Below, piece by piece: positions 52,117 through 61,614 of a DNA stretch of 64,000 nucleotides. A program made the position numbers and the translations under genes. The number at the start of each line of letters is the position of its first letter. Positions within the stretch are counted from its first letter, which is position 1. The stretch lies in contig JAAKEZ010000012.1 of NCBI GenBank assembly GCA_018475625.1, positions 1 through 64,000 of the forward strand. The letters run 5' to 3'. The notes beneath the pieces were generated by a model. It did not search any database, was not told the origin of the DNA, and worked only from the letters and a program-made list of their open reading frames with translations. Source of the DNA: Candidatus Bathyarchaeota archaeon A05DMB-2. Its GTDB lineage: Archaea; Thermoproteota; Bathyarchaeia; Bathyarchaeales; Bathycorpusculaceae.

Positions 52117-52476
52117 ATGGGAAAAAGCAAAACTACAGCAGCGATAGCTATGCTACTGATATTGACCTTCGCTATTTCACTCGTTACTTTACCAACTGCT
52201 AACGCGCAGAGCACGATGAAGACTTATGCTTTCATTGGTGCCATACCTAACCCGGTTGGTGTTGGTCAAGAAGTTCTGCTTCATGTGGGGATAACACTGG
52301 CGCTGCAAGACGTATCTATGGGTTGGGAGGGCTTGAGTGTCACGATTGAAAAGCCTGACGGCACTACCGAGACGCTTAGTGATATTAGAACTGATTCCAC
52401 AGGTGGAACAGGCAGAACATTTGTTCCTAACATACCCGGCAACTACACTTTACAGACGCATTTCCTGAACAGGTGA
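52117..52476 (+). CDS. N-terminal part of a PQQ-propeller surface protein, cut by a frameshift
   Basis: 119 residues with a signal peptide (about 1-30, ending NAQS) and an Ig-like domain (GAIPNPVGVGQEVLLHVGITLAL, VTIEKPDGTTE, GGTGRTFVPNIPGNYTLQTHF). The reading frame then ends in LNR-stop, while shifting by one base at about 52464-52472 gives HFPEQVTTSTKQGRM, continuing into the next frame. Family members I recall read FPEQ here without interruption. This is therefore the 5' part of one gene broken by a one-base deletion, a sequence error, or a site of ribosomal frameshifting. Confidence 0.8.
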   Translation: MGKSKTTAAIAMLLILTFAISLVTLPTANAQSTMKTYAFIGAIPNPVGVGQEVLLHVGITLALQDVSMGWEGLSVTIEKPDGTTETLSDIRTDSTGGTGRTFVPNIPGNYTLQTHFLNR

Positions 52477-54689
52477 CAACTTCTACTAAGCAAGGGCGCA
52501 TGGTTCCAGTGGGTACAGTGATGCTGGCGAGTGACAGTGAGAAACTAATTCTTGTTGTACAGGAGGAACCTGTAAAGTATTATCCAAGCATGCCGCTTCC
52601 AACCGAATACTGGACTCGCCCCATAGACCCACAGCTCAGAGAATGGTCAGTGATCGCGGGAAACTGGCTGTATTGGTCCCCTCGTAACCTGTACGCTCCT
52701 TACAATGAAGGACCAGAAACCGCACACGTATTATGGGCAAAACCGCTAACGACAGGAGGTCTCGTCGGAGGATCATTAGGTGAACCAGCATTAGAAGCTC
52801 TTGGCTATCACGGTTTCGAAGAGGGTGATGCGTACGAAGGCAAATTTGGCGGACGATTTGGTGGACCAGTAATTCTTGGTGGAAAATTTTACTACGAGAA
52901 ATATGCTAGCCCTGACAAGTACAAGGAAACTGTTTGTGTGGATCTGCGTACTGGTGAAGAGCTATGGTCTAGAGTCATGCTAAACAACCTGACGATAAGC
53001 TTTGCTCAACTATTGTACTGGGATACCTATGATTACCACGGCGTTTATGACTACTTGTGGGCTGTGGGTGACGCTGGCACGCGTACCCTTCTAGGTCTTC
53101 CTTCAACTGCAGGCACTATTTGGTGCGCGTTTGACCCTTTCACTGGAGACTTTGTATACGCCCTCTATGGTATTCCTTCGGGCACCAGAGTATACGGTCC
53201 TAAAGGAGAAATCCTCTACTATACCTTCAACCTCGCCGCTGGCTATATGACTCTGTGGAACTCAACTAACATACCGCAGTTGTACGCAAGCACAACATAC
53301 CCATCTATGGGATGGGGTCAATGGCGACCCATGGGCAAGGTTATCAACGCGACCGCCGCAATCGTATCGCCTACTACACCACTGGGCTTAGCTGGCTATA
53401 CGTGGAACAAGACAATCCCAACGGGTTTGCCTGGAAGTGTTCAAGCGGTCCTTGACGACAGAGTAGTTGGCGCACGGATAACACAGACTGAGGTCAATTT
53501 ATGGGCTTTCAGCTTGAAACAGGGGCAAGAAGGCTTTTTGCTGTTCAACAAAACTTGGAAGGCACCAGCTGAATGGGCTGAAGGCAACGTAAGCGTAAGC
53601 TTTGGCGCCATTAGTTCACAAGGCAAGGATGGCGTTTTCACTCTGTGGGCAGCGGAACTTACAAAACATTACGGCTTCAGCGCTGAAACAGGAGATTTTC
53701 TATGGGAAACCGATTCTGAGCATTACTTGAACACGTGGGTCGGCACAGTACGCTATATCGCTTACGGCAGGCTCATCTCATCTGGCATTAGCGGAATAGT
53801 ATACGCCTACGATCTCAAGACAGGCAAGACTGCTTGGACCTATCACGCCAATGACCCCTACCAAGAAATCTTGTGGGCTAATGATTGGTGGATGCGACCA
53901 GTGTTCATCACTGACGGAAAAATCTACTTGGGACATCTTGAGCATTCTCCTATAGATCCAAAACCACGCGGTGCACCATTCATATGCCTAAATGTTACAA
54001 CTGGTGAGGAAATATGGCGGGTGAACGGTTTGACTCGTCTAACCTATTGGGGCGGAGGACCCGCACTTATCGGCGACAGTGTTATAGCGACGATGGATAC
54101 GTATGACCAGCGCATATATGCCATAGGCAAGGGACCAAGCGCAACCAGCGCATTAATCAGAAACAACGTTGTTACTGAAGGAAATTACGTATTGATAGAA
54201 GGTACGGTGACTGACATTTCACCGGGAACAGAAAGCTACGCCTTGAGGGCTCGTTTTCCAAACGGTGTTCCTGCTGTTTCTGACGAGTGCATGAGCGACT
54301 GGATGTTGTACGTGTATAAGCAGTTTCCGCGTCCTTCGAACGCGTCCGGTGTTGAAGTCTCGATAGATGCGATTGACCCTAACAACAACTTTATCCACCT
54401 CGGCACAGCCACAAGTGATGCTAGCGGGTTCTACAGTTTTGCATGGGAGACTCCGCCTGTTCCAGGCAGGTACACGATAATCGTAACCTTCGGCGGTTCA
54501 AAAGCCTACTATGCCTCGTTCGCGGAGACCGCTGCAATAGTGACAGAAGCACCTGAAGCAACACCCGAACCCACGCCTACACCTGTATCAATGGCTGAGC
54601 TGTACTTTATGCCTATGTCAATCGCCATAATCATTGCAATTGTCGCAGTTGGCGCTGTCATGATGCTGCTGTTCAGAAGACGACCATAG
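52473..54689 (+). CDS. PQQ-like beta-propeller surface protein, main part
   Basis: 738 residues. Begins VTTSTKQGRMVPVGTVMLASDSEKL and the signature YYPSMPLPTEYWTRPIDPQLREW, then propeller blades with VYAYDLKTGKTAW, ICLNVTTGEEIW, IYAIGKG (about 60-570), a domain with ATSALIRNNVVTEGNYVLIEGTV, and a C-terminal Ig-like domain. A proline-rich linker (PEATPEPTPTPVS) leads to one transmembrane anchor and an RRRP end. Exposed at the cell surface. GTG overlapping the upstream stop could restart translation, but homology runs across the junction. Confidence 0.88.
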   Translation: MTTSTKQGRMVPVGTVMLASDSEKLILVVQEEPVKYYPSMPLPTEYWTRPIDPQLREWSVIAGNWLYWSPRNLYAPYNEGPETAHVLWAKPLTTGGLVGGSLGEPALEALGYHGFEEGDAYEGKFGGRFGGPVILGGKFYYEKYASPDKYKETVCVDLRTGEELWSRVMLNNLTISFAQLLYWDTYDYHGVYDYLWAVGDAGTRTLLGLPSTAGTIWCAFDPFTGDFVYALYGIPSGTRVYGPKGEILYYTFNLAAGYMTLWNSTNIPQLYASTTYPSMGWGQWRPMGKVINATAAIVSPTTPLGLAGYTWNKTIPTGLPGSVQAVLDDRVVGARITQTEVNLWAFSLKQGQEGFLLFNKTWKAPAEWAEGNVSVSFGAISSQGKDGVFTLWAAELTKHYGFSAETGDFLWETDSEHYLNTWVGTVRYIAYGRLISSGISGIVYAYDLKTGKTAWTYHANDPYQEILWANDWWMRPVFITDGKIYLGHLEHSPIDPKPRGAPFICLNVTTGEEIWRVNGLTRLTYWGGGPALIGDSVIATMDTYDQRIYAIGKGPSATSALIRNNVVTEGNYVLIEGTVTDISPGTESYALRARFPNGVPAVSDECMSDWMLYVYKQFPRPSNASGVEVSIDAIDPNNNFIHLGTATSDASGFYSFAWETPPVPGRYTIIVTFGGSKAYYASFAETAAIVTEAPEATPEPTPTPVSMAELYFMPMSIAIIIAIVAVGAVMMLLFRRRP

Positions 54690-54929
54690 CCTGCCAACAG
54701 CCATCAAAACTACTTTCCCTTTTTTTAGTTTTGTTATATTTTTTATCAAAATAGTTGAACAAAATAAGAGGAAAGAGAATGAAAGGGTAGGACTTCGAGT
54801 TTTCACTTTATTGCGCCTTCAGGACCCAGTAAACCTGTTTCTTGTTTGCTCGTCACTTGCTCGATTCAATACCCGCCATGTTCAACTCCGAGATTGGCAA
54901 GAAGCGATAATGATAGTGAGTTATTTCCG

Positions 54930-55229
54930 TTATTTGCGGTAGTTCTTTATAGGCGCCAGCGGTATGGTGAAAGTCTCCAAAACCCCTTCAATCAAGCGGA
55001 TTCTGTCTCCGACGAAATGCAAAGCGTTAGCGTTGGTGTCGGCTTGAAACAGAATAGCGAAATCCCATTCACCAAACACTTGGTAGGCTTCCTCAAGCTT
55101 CACGCCTTCGATAGGCGATTCACCAAACTCCATCAAAGGCTCATACAGTTTCGCAGCCATGTTTGGGCTCAACTTAATCATAACCAGATATTTCTGAACA
55201 GTTTTCTCCATAACAACACCGACACTCAT
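54930..55229 (-). CDS. small RAM/GYD-like ligand-binding protein
   Basis: 99 residues: MEKTVQKYLVMIKLSPNMAAKLYEPLMEFGESPIEGVKLEEAYQVFGEWDFAILFQADT, with a strand-helix-strand-strand order that matches GYD or single-domain RAM proteins. No DNA-binding domain. Small-molecule sensing or an alpha/beta-barrel dimer role is likely. The in-frame Met at 55211 is an alternative start. The longer plus-strand ORF over this gene is not credible. Confidence 0.6.
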   Translation of the reverse strand: MSVGVVMEKTVQKYLVMIKLSPNMAAKLYEPLMEFGESPIEGVKLEEAYQVFGEWDFAILFQADTNANALHFVGDRIRLIEGVLETFTIPLAPIKNYRK

Positions 55230-55453
55230 CTAAGACGCTTCCCACTAAAAAGCTTGACGCTAAGAGCCAACCATGCAATCCACGGTAGAGTTTCTTTACA
55301 CGTTTTCCTCAGCATTTTAAGTTATTTATAGAGAGGCTATTAGTCTTTTTCACACGACAGTTACACATCATTGCATCAGCATGCTTTTATTTGCGACGTA
55401 AGAACTATGCATAACGAACGTAGCGATTCACGATAACGAAGGGCACATGAAGC

Positions 55454-56980
55454 ATGGTCGAGCTTAGAGCGCACGAACAAAAAATCCTCTCCGCTCTGGA
55501 AAAGTTTGGCGGAACAGCCACAGTAGAAGAACTCATCGCCGAATGCGGTTTTCCAGACGCTGCCGTAATGCGCGCAGCACTGACGCTGAAAGAAAAAGAC
55601 CTCGTAAAAATCTACGCGGAACAGCAAACCCAACTCAGGTTAACCAGCGAAGGCGAACATCACGCCAAAAACGGCTTACCTGAACGCAGACTAATCAAAG
55701 CCATAGCAGCGCTTGGCGGAGCCGCAAACCTAAACCAAGCCGCAGAGAAAGCAGGCTTAGAACCGCAGTTCAAACAAATCGCGCTTGGCTGGGCAATCAG
55801 GAAAAAATGGGCAATCTACGACTCAGCAACTAACACAGTCCGCATAGCAGACCCACGCTTGCATCAGGTCGTGATTCCAGAAGAAAACGATGAAGCCCTA
55901 CTTACATTCCTCAGCGCCCGACAACAAACCACACTTGGAGACTTGACACCAGAACTTCAGTCAGCCGTGGAAACCCTCAAAAAGCGCAAGCTGCTCACCG
56001 TTGAGCCGAAGACCAAACGTAAACTCGAAATCACACATGCAGGCTTACACGCCGCAACTCGCAGAGCTACCGCAGCAGAAATAACGCAGCTCACACCTGA
56101 ACTCATAATCACGGGCAAATGGCGAAATGGCAAGCTACAAAAATACAACATCCAAGCCCCAGTAGCCAAAACCTGGCCTGGAAAAAAACATCCCTACCTC
56201 AGCTTCCTCGAAGAAGTCCGCATGAAACTCGTCCAACTCGGCTTCAAAGAAATGACTGGAACCAACGTGGAAACCGCTTTCTTCAACTTCGACGCCCTGT
56301 ACACGCCCCAAGACCATCCCGCACGCGAACCATCCGACATCTACTATGTTAAAAGCCCAGTTTACGGCGACATCAGCAAGTACAAAACTGCCGTGGAACA
56401 CGTTAAAGAAACGCATGAGAACGGTTGGAAAACAGGCTCCACAGGATGGCACAGCACATACTCCATACGCGAAGCAGAACGCCTGATTTTGCGCGGGCAC
56501 GGCACATGCCTCAGCGCACGCACGCTCCTCAGCAAAGACCTCGAATTGCCAAGCCGATACTTCTCCATCGCACGCGTTTACAGACCAGAAGTCATCGACA
56601 AAACACACCTCAGCGAATTCAATCAAGTTGAAGGCATCGTGGTCGATGAGCACTTAACGCTCAGGGACCTGTTGGGCGTCTTGGAAAAGTTCGCCCGTGA
56701 AATCGCCGGAGCAGACAAAGTCCGCTTTAAGCCCGATTACTTCCCGTTCACGGAACCCAGCGTCGAGTTAAGCGCTTACAAGGAAGGCTACGGCTGGGTT
56801 GAGTTCGGCGGCTCCGGAATTTTCCGTCCAGAAGTCACGTTGCCTTTGGGCGTGCAGGTTCCCGTTATCGCTTGGGGTTTGGGTGTTGACCGCTTGTTCA
56901 TGATGCGTGCAGGCATCGACGATATCCGCTGCATTTTCAGCCAAGACCTTGATTGGCTTAGGAGGAAACAGGTGGCTTAA
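55454..56980 (+). CDS. pheS: phenylalanyl-tRNA synthetase, alpha subunit
   Basis: 508 residues, class II. The N-terminal 200 residues are archaeal winged-helix tRNA-binding domains (ILSALEKFGGTATVEELIAECG). Motif 2 is in RYFSIARVYRPEVIDKTHLSEFNQVEG, and motif 3 is in GYGWVEFGGSGIFRPEVTLPLG ... WGLGVDRLFM. Pairs with pheT directly downstream (2-bp gap). Charges tRNA-Phe. Confidence 0.97.
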   Translation: MVELRAHEQKILSALEKFGGTATVEELIAECGFPDAAVMRAALTLKEKDLVKIYAEQQTQLRLTSEGEHHAKNGLPERRLIKAIAALGGAANLNQAAEKAGLEPQFKQIALGWAIRKKWAIYDSATNTVRIADPRLHQVVIPEENDEALLTFLSARQQTTLGDLTPELQSAVETLKKRKLLTVEPKTKRKLEITHAGLHAATRRATAAEITQLTPELIITGKWRNGKLQKYNIQAPVAKTWPGKKHPYLSFLEEVRMKLVQLGFKEMTGTNVETAFFNFDALYTPQDHPAREPSDIYYVKSPVYGDISKYKTAVEHVKETHENGWKTGSTGWHSTYSIREAERLILRGHGTCLSARTLLSKDLELPSRYFSIARVYRPEVIDKTHLSEFNQVEGIVVDEHLTLRDLLGVLEKFAREIAGADKVRFKPDYFPFTEPSVELSAYKEGYGWVEFGGSGIFRPEVTLPLGVQVPVIAWGLGVDRLFMMRAGIDDIRCIFSQDLDWLRRKQVA

Positions 56981-56982
56981 CT

Positions 56983-58683
56983 ATGCCCACGATTGATGTT
57001 GACTTAGGCGAGTTGGAGAAGCTTCTGGGCGTTGTGTACCGCGGTGACGTGGAGAAGCTGGATGCTGATTTGGCGTTTGTTAAGGGCGAAGTGAAGCTCT
57101 ACAACCGGCAAGAGGGCATTGCAAGCATCGAGATTAAGGACACGAATCGTCCTGACCTTTGGAGCGTTGAAGGCTTGGCTAGAGTGCTTCGCGGCTACCT
57201 TGGCATTGCAAAGGGGCTTAAGGAGTACGTTGTCGGCGAGTCTGTGGTGGATGTCTCCGTGGATTCGCGGCTCAGAACCATTCGACCATTCATGGGATGT
57301 GCAGTTGTCAAGAACGTTGCTTTGTCGGATACGGTGATTCGTGGGCTCATGCACCTGCAGGATAAGCTTGACCAGACTTACGGCAGAAACCGGCAAAAAA
57401 CCTCCATTGGGCTTTACGATTACAGCTTGATTGTTCCGCCGTTGAGCTATAAGGTTGTGAAGCCTGAAGCGGTGAGGTTTGTGCCGTTGGGCTTCAGTGA
57501 GTCGCTGAGTCTTGCGGAGATTCTGGAGCAGCATCCGAAGGGAATCGAGTACGGCAGCATCGTGAAGAGCCATGAGGTTTACCCGATAATCATGGATTCA
57601 CATAACAAGGTGCTGAGTTTTCCGCCCATAATTAACTCGAACGATTTGGGACGCGTGACGGCGGAAACGCGTGACGTGCTTGTGGAGGTTACGGGAACCG
57701 TGCATGAGACAGTGCTTAACACTTTGAAGCTTGTGGCTTTGGCTTTGGCGGACAGAGGTGGCAGGGTTTTTGCGGCGACTGTGCGGTATGAATCTGACGG
57801 TTTAAAGGTGGTTACTCCTGACTTTCGAAGTCGATTGGTGGAGTTAAACGTGGATTACACGAACAAGATTTTGGGTTTGCGGCTCTCCGCGAAACGGATT
57901 GCGGAGCTGCTGCTGACTGCGGGGTTCGGCGTGGAATCGGTCAGCGTTGAAAGCGTTGGGGTTTTGGTCCCTTGCTACCGTGTGGACGTGATGCACCCCG
58001 TGGATTTGGTTGAGGATGTCGCCGTTGCTTACGGCTACAACAACATTGCACCTGTTTGGCGTGAGTTGCCTACAACTGGCTGCGTGAAGCCTGAGCAGCG
58101 TTTGCTGGATGTTGCGCGTGAGTTGCTAGTTGGGCTGGGTTTCCAAGAGGTTTTGACGTATAACTTGACGAATCCTGAGACGCTGTTTGACAGGATGAAC
58201 TGTGAGAAAACGCGGGTTGTGGAAGTGGCGAACCCCAAAGTGGTGACGATGACGTGTCTGCGGAACTGGCTGTTGCCCAGCTTAATGGAGTTCCTCAGCA
58301 GCAACCAGTCGGTGGAGTTTCCGCAGCGAATCTTCGAGTTGGGCAAAGTTACGCTGCTGGACGAGTCGAAGGAGACAAAGACGCGCGATGAGGATTGGCT
58401 TGCGGCAGTCACATCGCATTCGGCGGCTGGCTTCACCGAAATCAAATCCGCTTTGGACACGTTTTTCATGAACTTCGGTGTGAACTGGCAAATACGTGAA
58501 ACGGTGCATCCGAGCTTTATTGAGGGAAGGGTTGGCGCGGTGATGGTTAACGGTGTAGAGGTGGGTGTGGTTGGTGAGGTTTATCCGGGTGTGCTTGAGG
58601 CGTGGAAACTGGAGAATCCTGTGGCTGCTTTCGAAATTAACCTGGAGAAAATAATTAAGAACAAACAAGGCAAACTGGGCTAG
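56983..58683 (+). CDS. pheT: phenylalanyl-tRNA synthetase, beta subunit
   Basis: 566 residues, the archaeal/eukaryotic form. It begins PTIDVDLGELEKLLG, with DTNRPDLWSVEGLARVLRGYLG, then a B3/B4 region including IEYGSIVKSHEVYPIIMDSHNKVLSFPPIIN, and B5 with VPCYRVDVMHPVDLVEDVAVAYGYNNI. It lacks the bacterial EMAP-type N-terminal domain. It is the editing and structural subunit. The next small ORF starts 7 bp after its stop. Confidence 0.96.
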   Translation: MPTIDVDLGELEKLLGVVYRGDVEKLDADLAFVKGEVKLYNRQEGIASIEIKDTNRPDLWSVEGLARVLRGYLGIAKGLKEYVVGESVVDVSVDSRLRTIRPFMGCAVVKNVALSDTVIRGLMHLQDKLDQTYGRNRQKTSIGLYDYSLIVPPLSYKVVKPEAVRFVPLGFSESLSLAEILEQHPKGIEYGSIVKSHEVYPIIMDSHNKVLSFPPIINSNDLGRVTAETRDVLVEVTGTVHETVLNTLKLVALALADRGGRVFAATVRYESDGLKVVTPDFRSRLVELNVDYTNKILGLRLSAKRIAELLLTAGFGVESVSVESVGVLVPCYRVDVMHPVDLVEDVAVAYGYNNIAPVWRELPTTGCVKPEQRLLDVARELLVGLGFQEVLTYNLTNPETLFDRMNCEKTRVVEVANPKVVTMTCLRNWLLPSLMEFLSSNQSVEFPQRIFELGKVTLLDESKETKTRDEDWLAAVTSHSAAGFTEIKSALDTFFMNFGVNWQIRETVHPSFIEGRVGAVMVNGVEVGVVGEVYPGVLEAWKLENPVAAFEINLEKIIKNKQGKLG

Positions 58684-58690
58684 GTGTGCC

Positions 58691-58819
58691 GTGTTCTTGA
58701 AGGAAGGAAACGGTGAATCCGAAGAAATGCAGGACGAGAAGTTGGGGAAAGAAGAGGAAAAGAAGAAGGCGCGCTTAAGGAAGCGTGGACCATACCGGAA
58801 AGCGCACGCAGACTGGTAA
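58691..58819 (+). CDS. 42-residue basic peptide following pheT
   Basis: GTG at 58691 begins a frame with KEGNGESEEMQDEKLGKEEEKK, then KKARLRKRGPYRKAHADW and a stop. Acidic first half, strongly basic second half. It is directly after pheT with no terminator, so probably cotranscribed. It could also start at the ATG at 58721 or the TTG at 58697. Unknown function; RNA binding is plausible from charge. Small size makes it uncertain. Confidence 0.45.
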   Translation: MFLKEGNGESEEMQDEKLGKEEEKKKARLRKRGPYRKAHADW

Positions 58820-58839
58820 AACTGTGCGGCTCCTTATTG

Positions 58840-58960
58840 TAGCACCGTCTGCTCTGCGGGTAGTCCCCCTCTCATCTACTGTTTTTTAACATGTTTGGCG
58901 GTTTCTGCGTCAATATCGACCATCCCTCCATGTTTCTGCATCGTTTACCTTGTTATTTCT
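58840..58960 (+). repeat. degenerate repeat units related to 31449-31540
   Basis: Two units: TCTGCGGGTAGTCCCCCTCTC, ATCTACTGTTTT (about 58852-58888), and GCGTCAATATCGACCATCC then CATGTTTCTGCATCG (about 58907-58944). They match the consensus seen in the copies at 8521-8560, 17350-17384 and 31449-31540. The rest of 58820-59109 has no gene. Confidence 0.35.
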
Positions 58961-59109
58961 TGTTCGGGCTTAGTGATGCTCTGCTTGGTCATAATTCCCC
59001 TATTAGACTAGAGACAAAAAGCTTACACGATACCTGTTGCCTCGAATTTTTTGTCCGCCTTTCGAAAACATAAATTAATTAGCACTGAAAAGGCAATGTA
59101 GCATCACAT

Positions 59110-59955
59110 GTGCACGCGGAGACAGTTGAAAGCTTGAAGTCTAATTTGCCAGCAGCCAGCGCCGAGCGGATTCATAAGGCGAACATTGCAGTGCACCGTT
59201 TCGAAGCCGCCTACTACGAGCTTTTCCACCCAGAAGTTTACGGCACGCAGGAGCAGAAACGCATAGAATCCACGCTAAATAGGGTCAACGCCCTCGTGGA
59301 CGATAACAAGCATAAGGCGCTGGACTTCGGCGCGGGCACGGGAAACCTGACGGATAAACTTCTCGCCATGGGTTACACAGTGACCGCCATCGACATCTCA
59401 GCGGAGATGTGTCAGATTTTGCAACGCAAACACAAGCAATCCCTGCAAACCAAACGATTGGCAGTCATTAACGCACCTATAGAAGATGCACGTTTCAGCA
59501 TGGGTGAATTCGACTTAATCTGCGGCTACTCTGTGCTGCACCACCTCCCTGACTACGAAGACTCCCTTCGCAGGCTGTCGGTGTTCCTGAAAAAGGGCGG
59601 TGTGATGTATCTTGACCATGAAGCGTCTCCGTTTTACTGGAAGGATGAGCCGAACTTTTTAGCGAACTTTGTTAAGAACGCTTACTTTCATTCCAACCCG
59701 CTGATTAACAGCCTGCACTTCCAAGTCATCGGCGTCAAGTTCCCTTCGCTTGACTACACGCTTTCGGATTACTGGCACAAGAAAGAACACCCGCTGGACC
59801 ACCAGAAAATCGAGCAGGTCTTCAAAACCGAGCACTTCCAATTCTTCAAACGAACGGACTATCACCTTAAGGGAACGTGGGTTTTCAACCCTCTCTACCC
59901 ATTGTACAGGCGCATCTGCCGCCCTGAAATGAGCTACTGGATAGCCAAAAAATAG
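59110..59955 (+). CDS. class I SAM-dependent methyltransferase
   Basis: 281 residues. Motif I KALDFGAGTGNLTDKL, then VTAIDISAEMCQIL, and motif IV FDLICGYSVLHHLPDYEDSLRRL, followed by GGVMYLDHEA. The C-terminal part has LDHQKIEQVFKTEHFQFFKRTDYH. Substrate unknown, perhaps a lipid-linked or small-molecule acceptor. GTG start at 59110; an AT-rich ACATAAATTAATTAG at about 59070 is the probable TATA region. Confidence 0.9.
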   Translation: MHAETVESLKSNLPAASAERIHKANIAVHRFEAAYYELFHPEVYGTQEQKRIESTLNRVNALVDDNKHKALDFGAGTGNLTDKLLAMGYTVTAIDISAEMCQILQRKHKQSLQTKRLAVINAPIEDARFSMGEFDLICGYSVLHHLPDYEDSLRRLSVFLKKGGVMYLDHEASPFYWKDEPNFLANFVKNAYFHSNPLINSLHFQVIGVKFPSLDYTLSDYWHKKEHPLDHQKIEQVFKTEHFQFFKRTDYHLKGTWVFNPLYPLYRRICRPEMSYWIAKK

Positions 59956-60049
59956 CATCCTCCTCACGCCCAGCGCTTCACGCAGGACAGCCATTTTGCA
60001 AACGAATTTAAATACGCCGCAAAAGCTACATTAACCTTAGGTAAAAACC

Positions 60050-61537
60050 ATGAAAGTGCTCCTAATCAACCCGCCGCAGACTTTCTATCCGGGCTCAGAC
60101 CCGCCCGCAGGCAACCTTCCACTCGGGTTGATGTACATCGCCGCCGTGCTGGAAAAAGCCGGCTACAAACCGGAGATTCTGGACGCTTTCATGACCGAGC
60201 CTCACTTTCATAAAGTCGGCGACATACTCGAAGTCGGCATGCCCTACCAGAAGATACGCGAAGAAATCCGCCGAAGAAAACCCGACATCGTAGGTATCGC
60301 CAACCCGTTTACGTGCCAAGCCGAGAACGCTGTCAAAGTCGCCGACATCGCCAAAGAAGTAGACTCAGATATTCTGACCGTTGTGGGCGGTCCGCATACT
60401 ACCGTTGTGCCGCTGAAATTTTTAGCGGAAGCCCCGAACGTTGACGTCGCCGTGGTCGGCGAAGGCGAATACACCATGCTCGACATCGCCGCGTACTATG
60501 AGGGAAAAAAGAAGCTAAGCGACGTGCAGGGAATAGCCTACCGCGAAAACGGCACGCCGACGCTGACCGCGCCTAGACCGTTCATTGAAGATTTGGATGA
60601 GCTTCCTTACCCCGCTTATCACTTGGTGGACATGGAGCAGTACCTCAGTCCAGAGAAGATTGAGTACCGCAGCTTCAAAGACCGTGCTATATCCATGATA
60701 ACCAGCAGGGGCTGCCCCTTCAACTGCAACTTCTGCTCGGTGCACCTGCACATGGGCAAACTGTTTAGGGCGCACTCCCCAGAATACGTCATCGCGCACA
60801 TCGAGTACGTTATCGCCAAGTACCGTGTTAAGACCATTTTCTTTGAGGACGATAACCTCACGCTGGACAAGAAGCGTTTCGAAACCATCTGCGACAAAAT
60901 GATCGAAAAGGGCATCCGGTTCAAGTGGGAAACGCCTAACGGCATAAGAGCCGATTATCTCACCCGCGAGCTTCTGCGGAAGATGCAGCGGTCAGGCTGC
61001 CAAAGCATCATATTCGCCATAGAATCCGGAGACCAATACATTTTGGACAACATCATCCAAAAAAGCCTCAAACTGGATGACGCCATCCGAGTCGCTAAAA
61101 CCTGCAGAGAAATAGGCTTGTCCGCATCCGCCTTCTACATCATAGGGTTCCCCGGCGAGAAACGCGAGAACATGATGAAAACCGTGAACCTCGCCCTTCG
61201 CCTCAAGCGGGAATACGACTTGGGCATGCTCCTGCACGTCGCCACGCCCCTGTACGGCACCAGACTCTACGAGGAATGCAGAGACAAAGGCTTCGTACGG
61301 GAGAACTTGACCTCGCGGGACTTCGCCACGGTAAGGCAGACACACGGCATGCCCCTGATTAGGACGGATGATTTCACGCCTGCTGAGGTGAAAGAAATCG
61401 CCATCCAAGCGTTCAAGGCATACAAACGGCTGTCGCTCATCAACTACATGAAGAACCCAAGGAAAACAGTGAAAGCAGCGCTGAGCTACCCCAAAATCGT
61501 GACCAAATTCATTAACGACTATATAGGCAGACAATAA
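60050..61537 (+). CDS. B12-binding radical SAM enzyme
   Basis: 495 residues. N-terminal cobalamin-binding domain (about 1-150: VLLINPPQTFYPGS, LGLMYIAAVLEKAGY, DIVGIANPFTCQAENAVKVADIAKE, TVVGGPHTTVVPLKFL, VVGEGEYTM). The radical SAM core begins at ISMITSRGCPFNCNFCSV (CxxxCxxC near residue 226) and contains FFEDDNLT and IIFAIESGDQ. Enzymes of this type methylate or rearrange unreactive carbons. Substrate unknown. It lies downstream of the methyltransferase gene (94 bp) and may act with it. Confidence 0.92.
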   Translation: MKVLLINPPQTFYPGSDPPAGNLPLGLMYIAAVLEKAGYKPEILDAFMTEPHFHKVGDILEVGMPYQKIREEIRRRKPDIVGIANPFTCQAENAVKVADIAKEVDSDILTVVGGPHTTVVPLKFLAEAPNVDVAVVGEGEYTMLDIAAYYEGKKKLSDVQGIAYRENGTPTLTAPRPFIEDLDELPYPAYHLVDMEQYLSPEKIEYRSFKDRAISMITSRGCPFNCNFCSVHLHMGKLFRAHSPEYVIAHIEYVIAKYRVKTIFFEDDNLTLDKKRFETICDKMIEKGIRFKWETPNGIRADYLTRELLRKMQRSGCQSIIFAIESGDQYILDNIIQKSLKLDDAIRVAKTCREIGLSASAFYIIGFPGEKRENMMKTVNLALRLKREYDLGMLLHVATPLYGTRLYEECRDKGFVRENLTSRDFATVRQTHGMPLIRTDDFTPAEVKEIAIQAFKAYKRLSLINYMKNPRKTVKAALSYPKIVTKFINDYIGRQ

Positions 61538-61614
61538 AACAACAAAATCGCCCTTCAGGTGAAAAATAAACATCATTGCTCAAACCTAAAGCGGCCATTA
61601 GAAGGCGAAAATAA

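Noticed and set aside
54846-55331. Plus-strand ORF of 161 codons
   Set aside because: The opposite strand encodes a compact alpha/beta sensor-like protein with a plausible start; the plus frame is a shadow.
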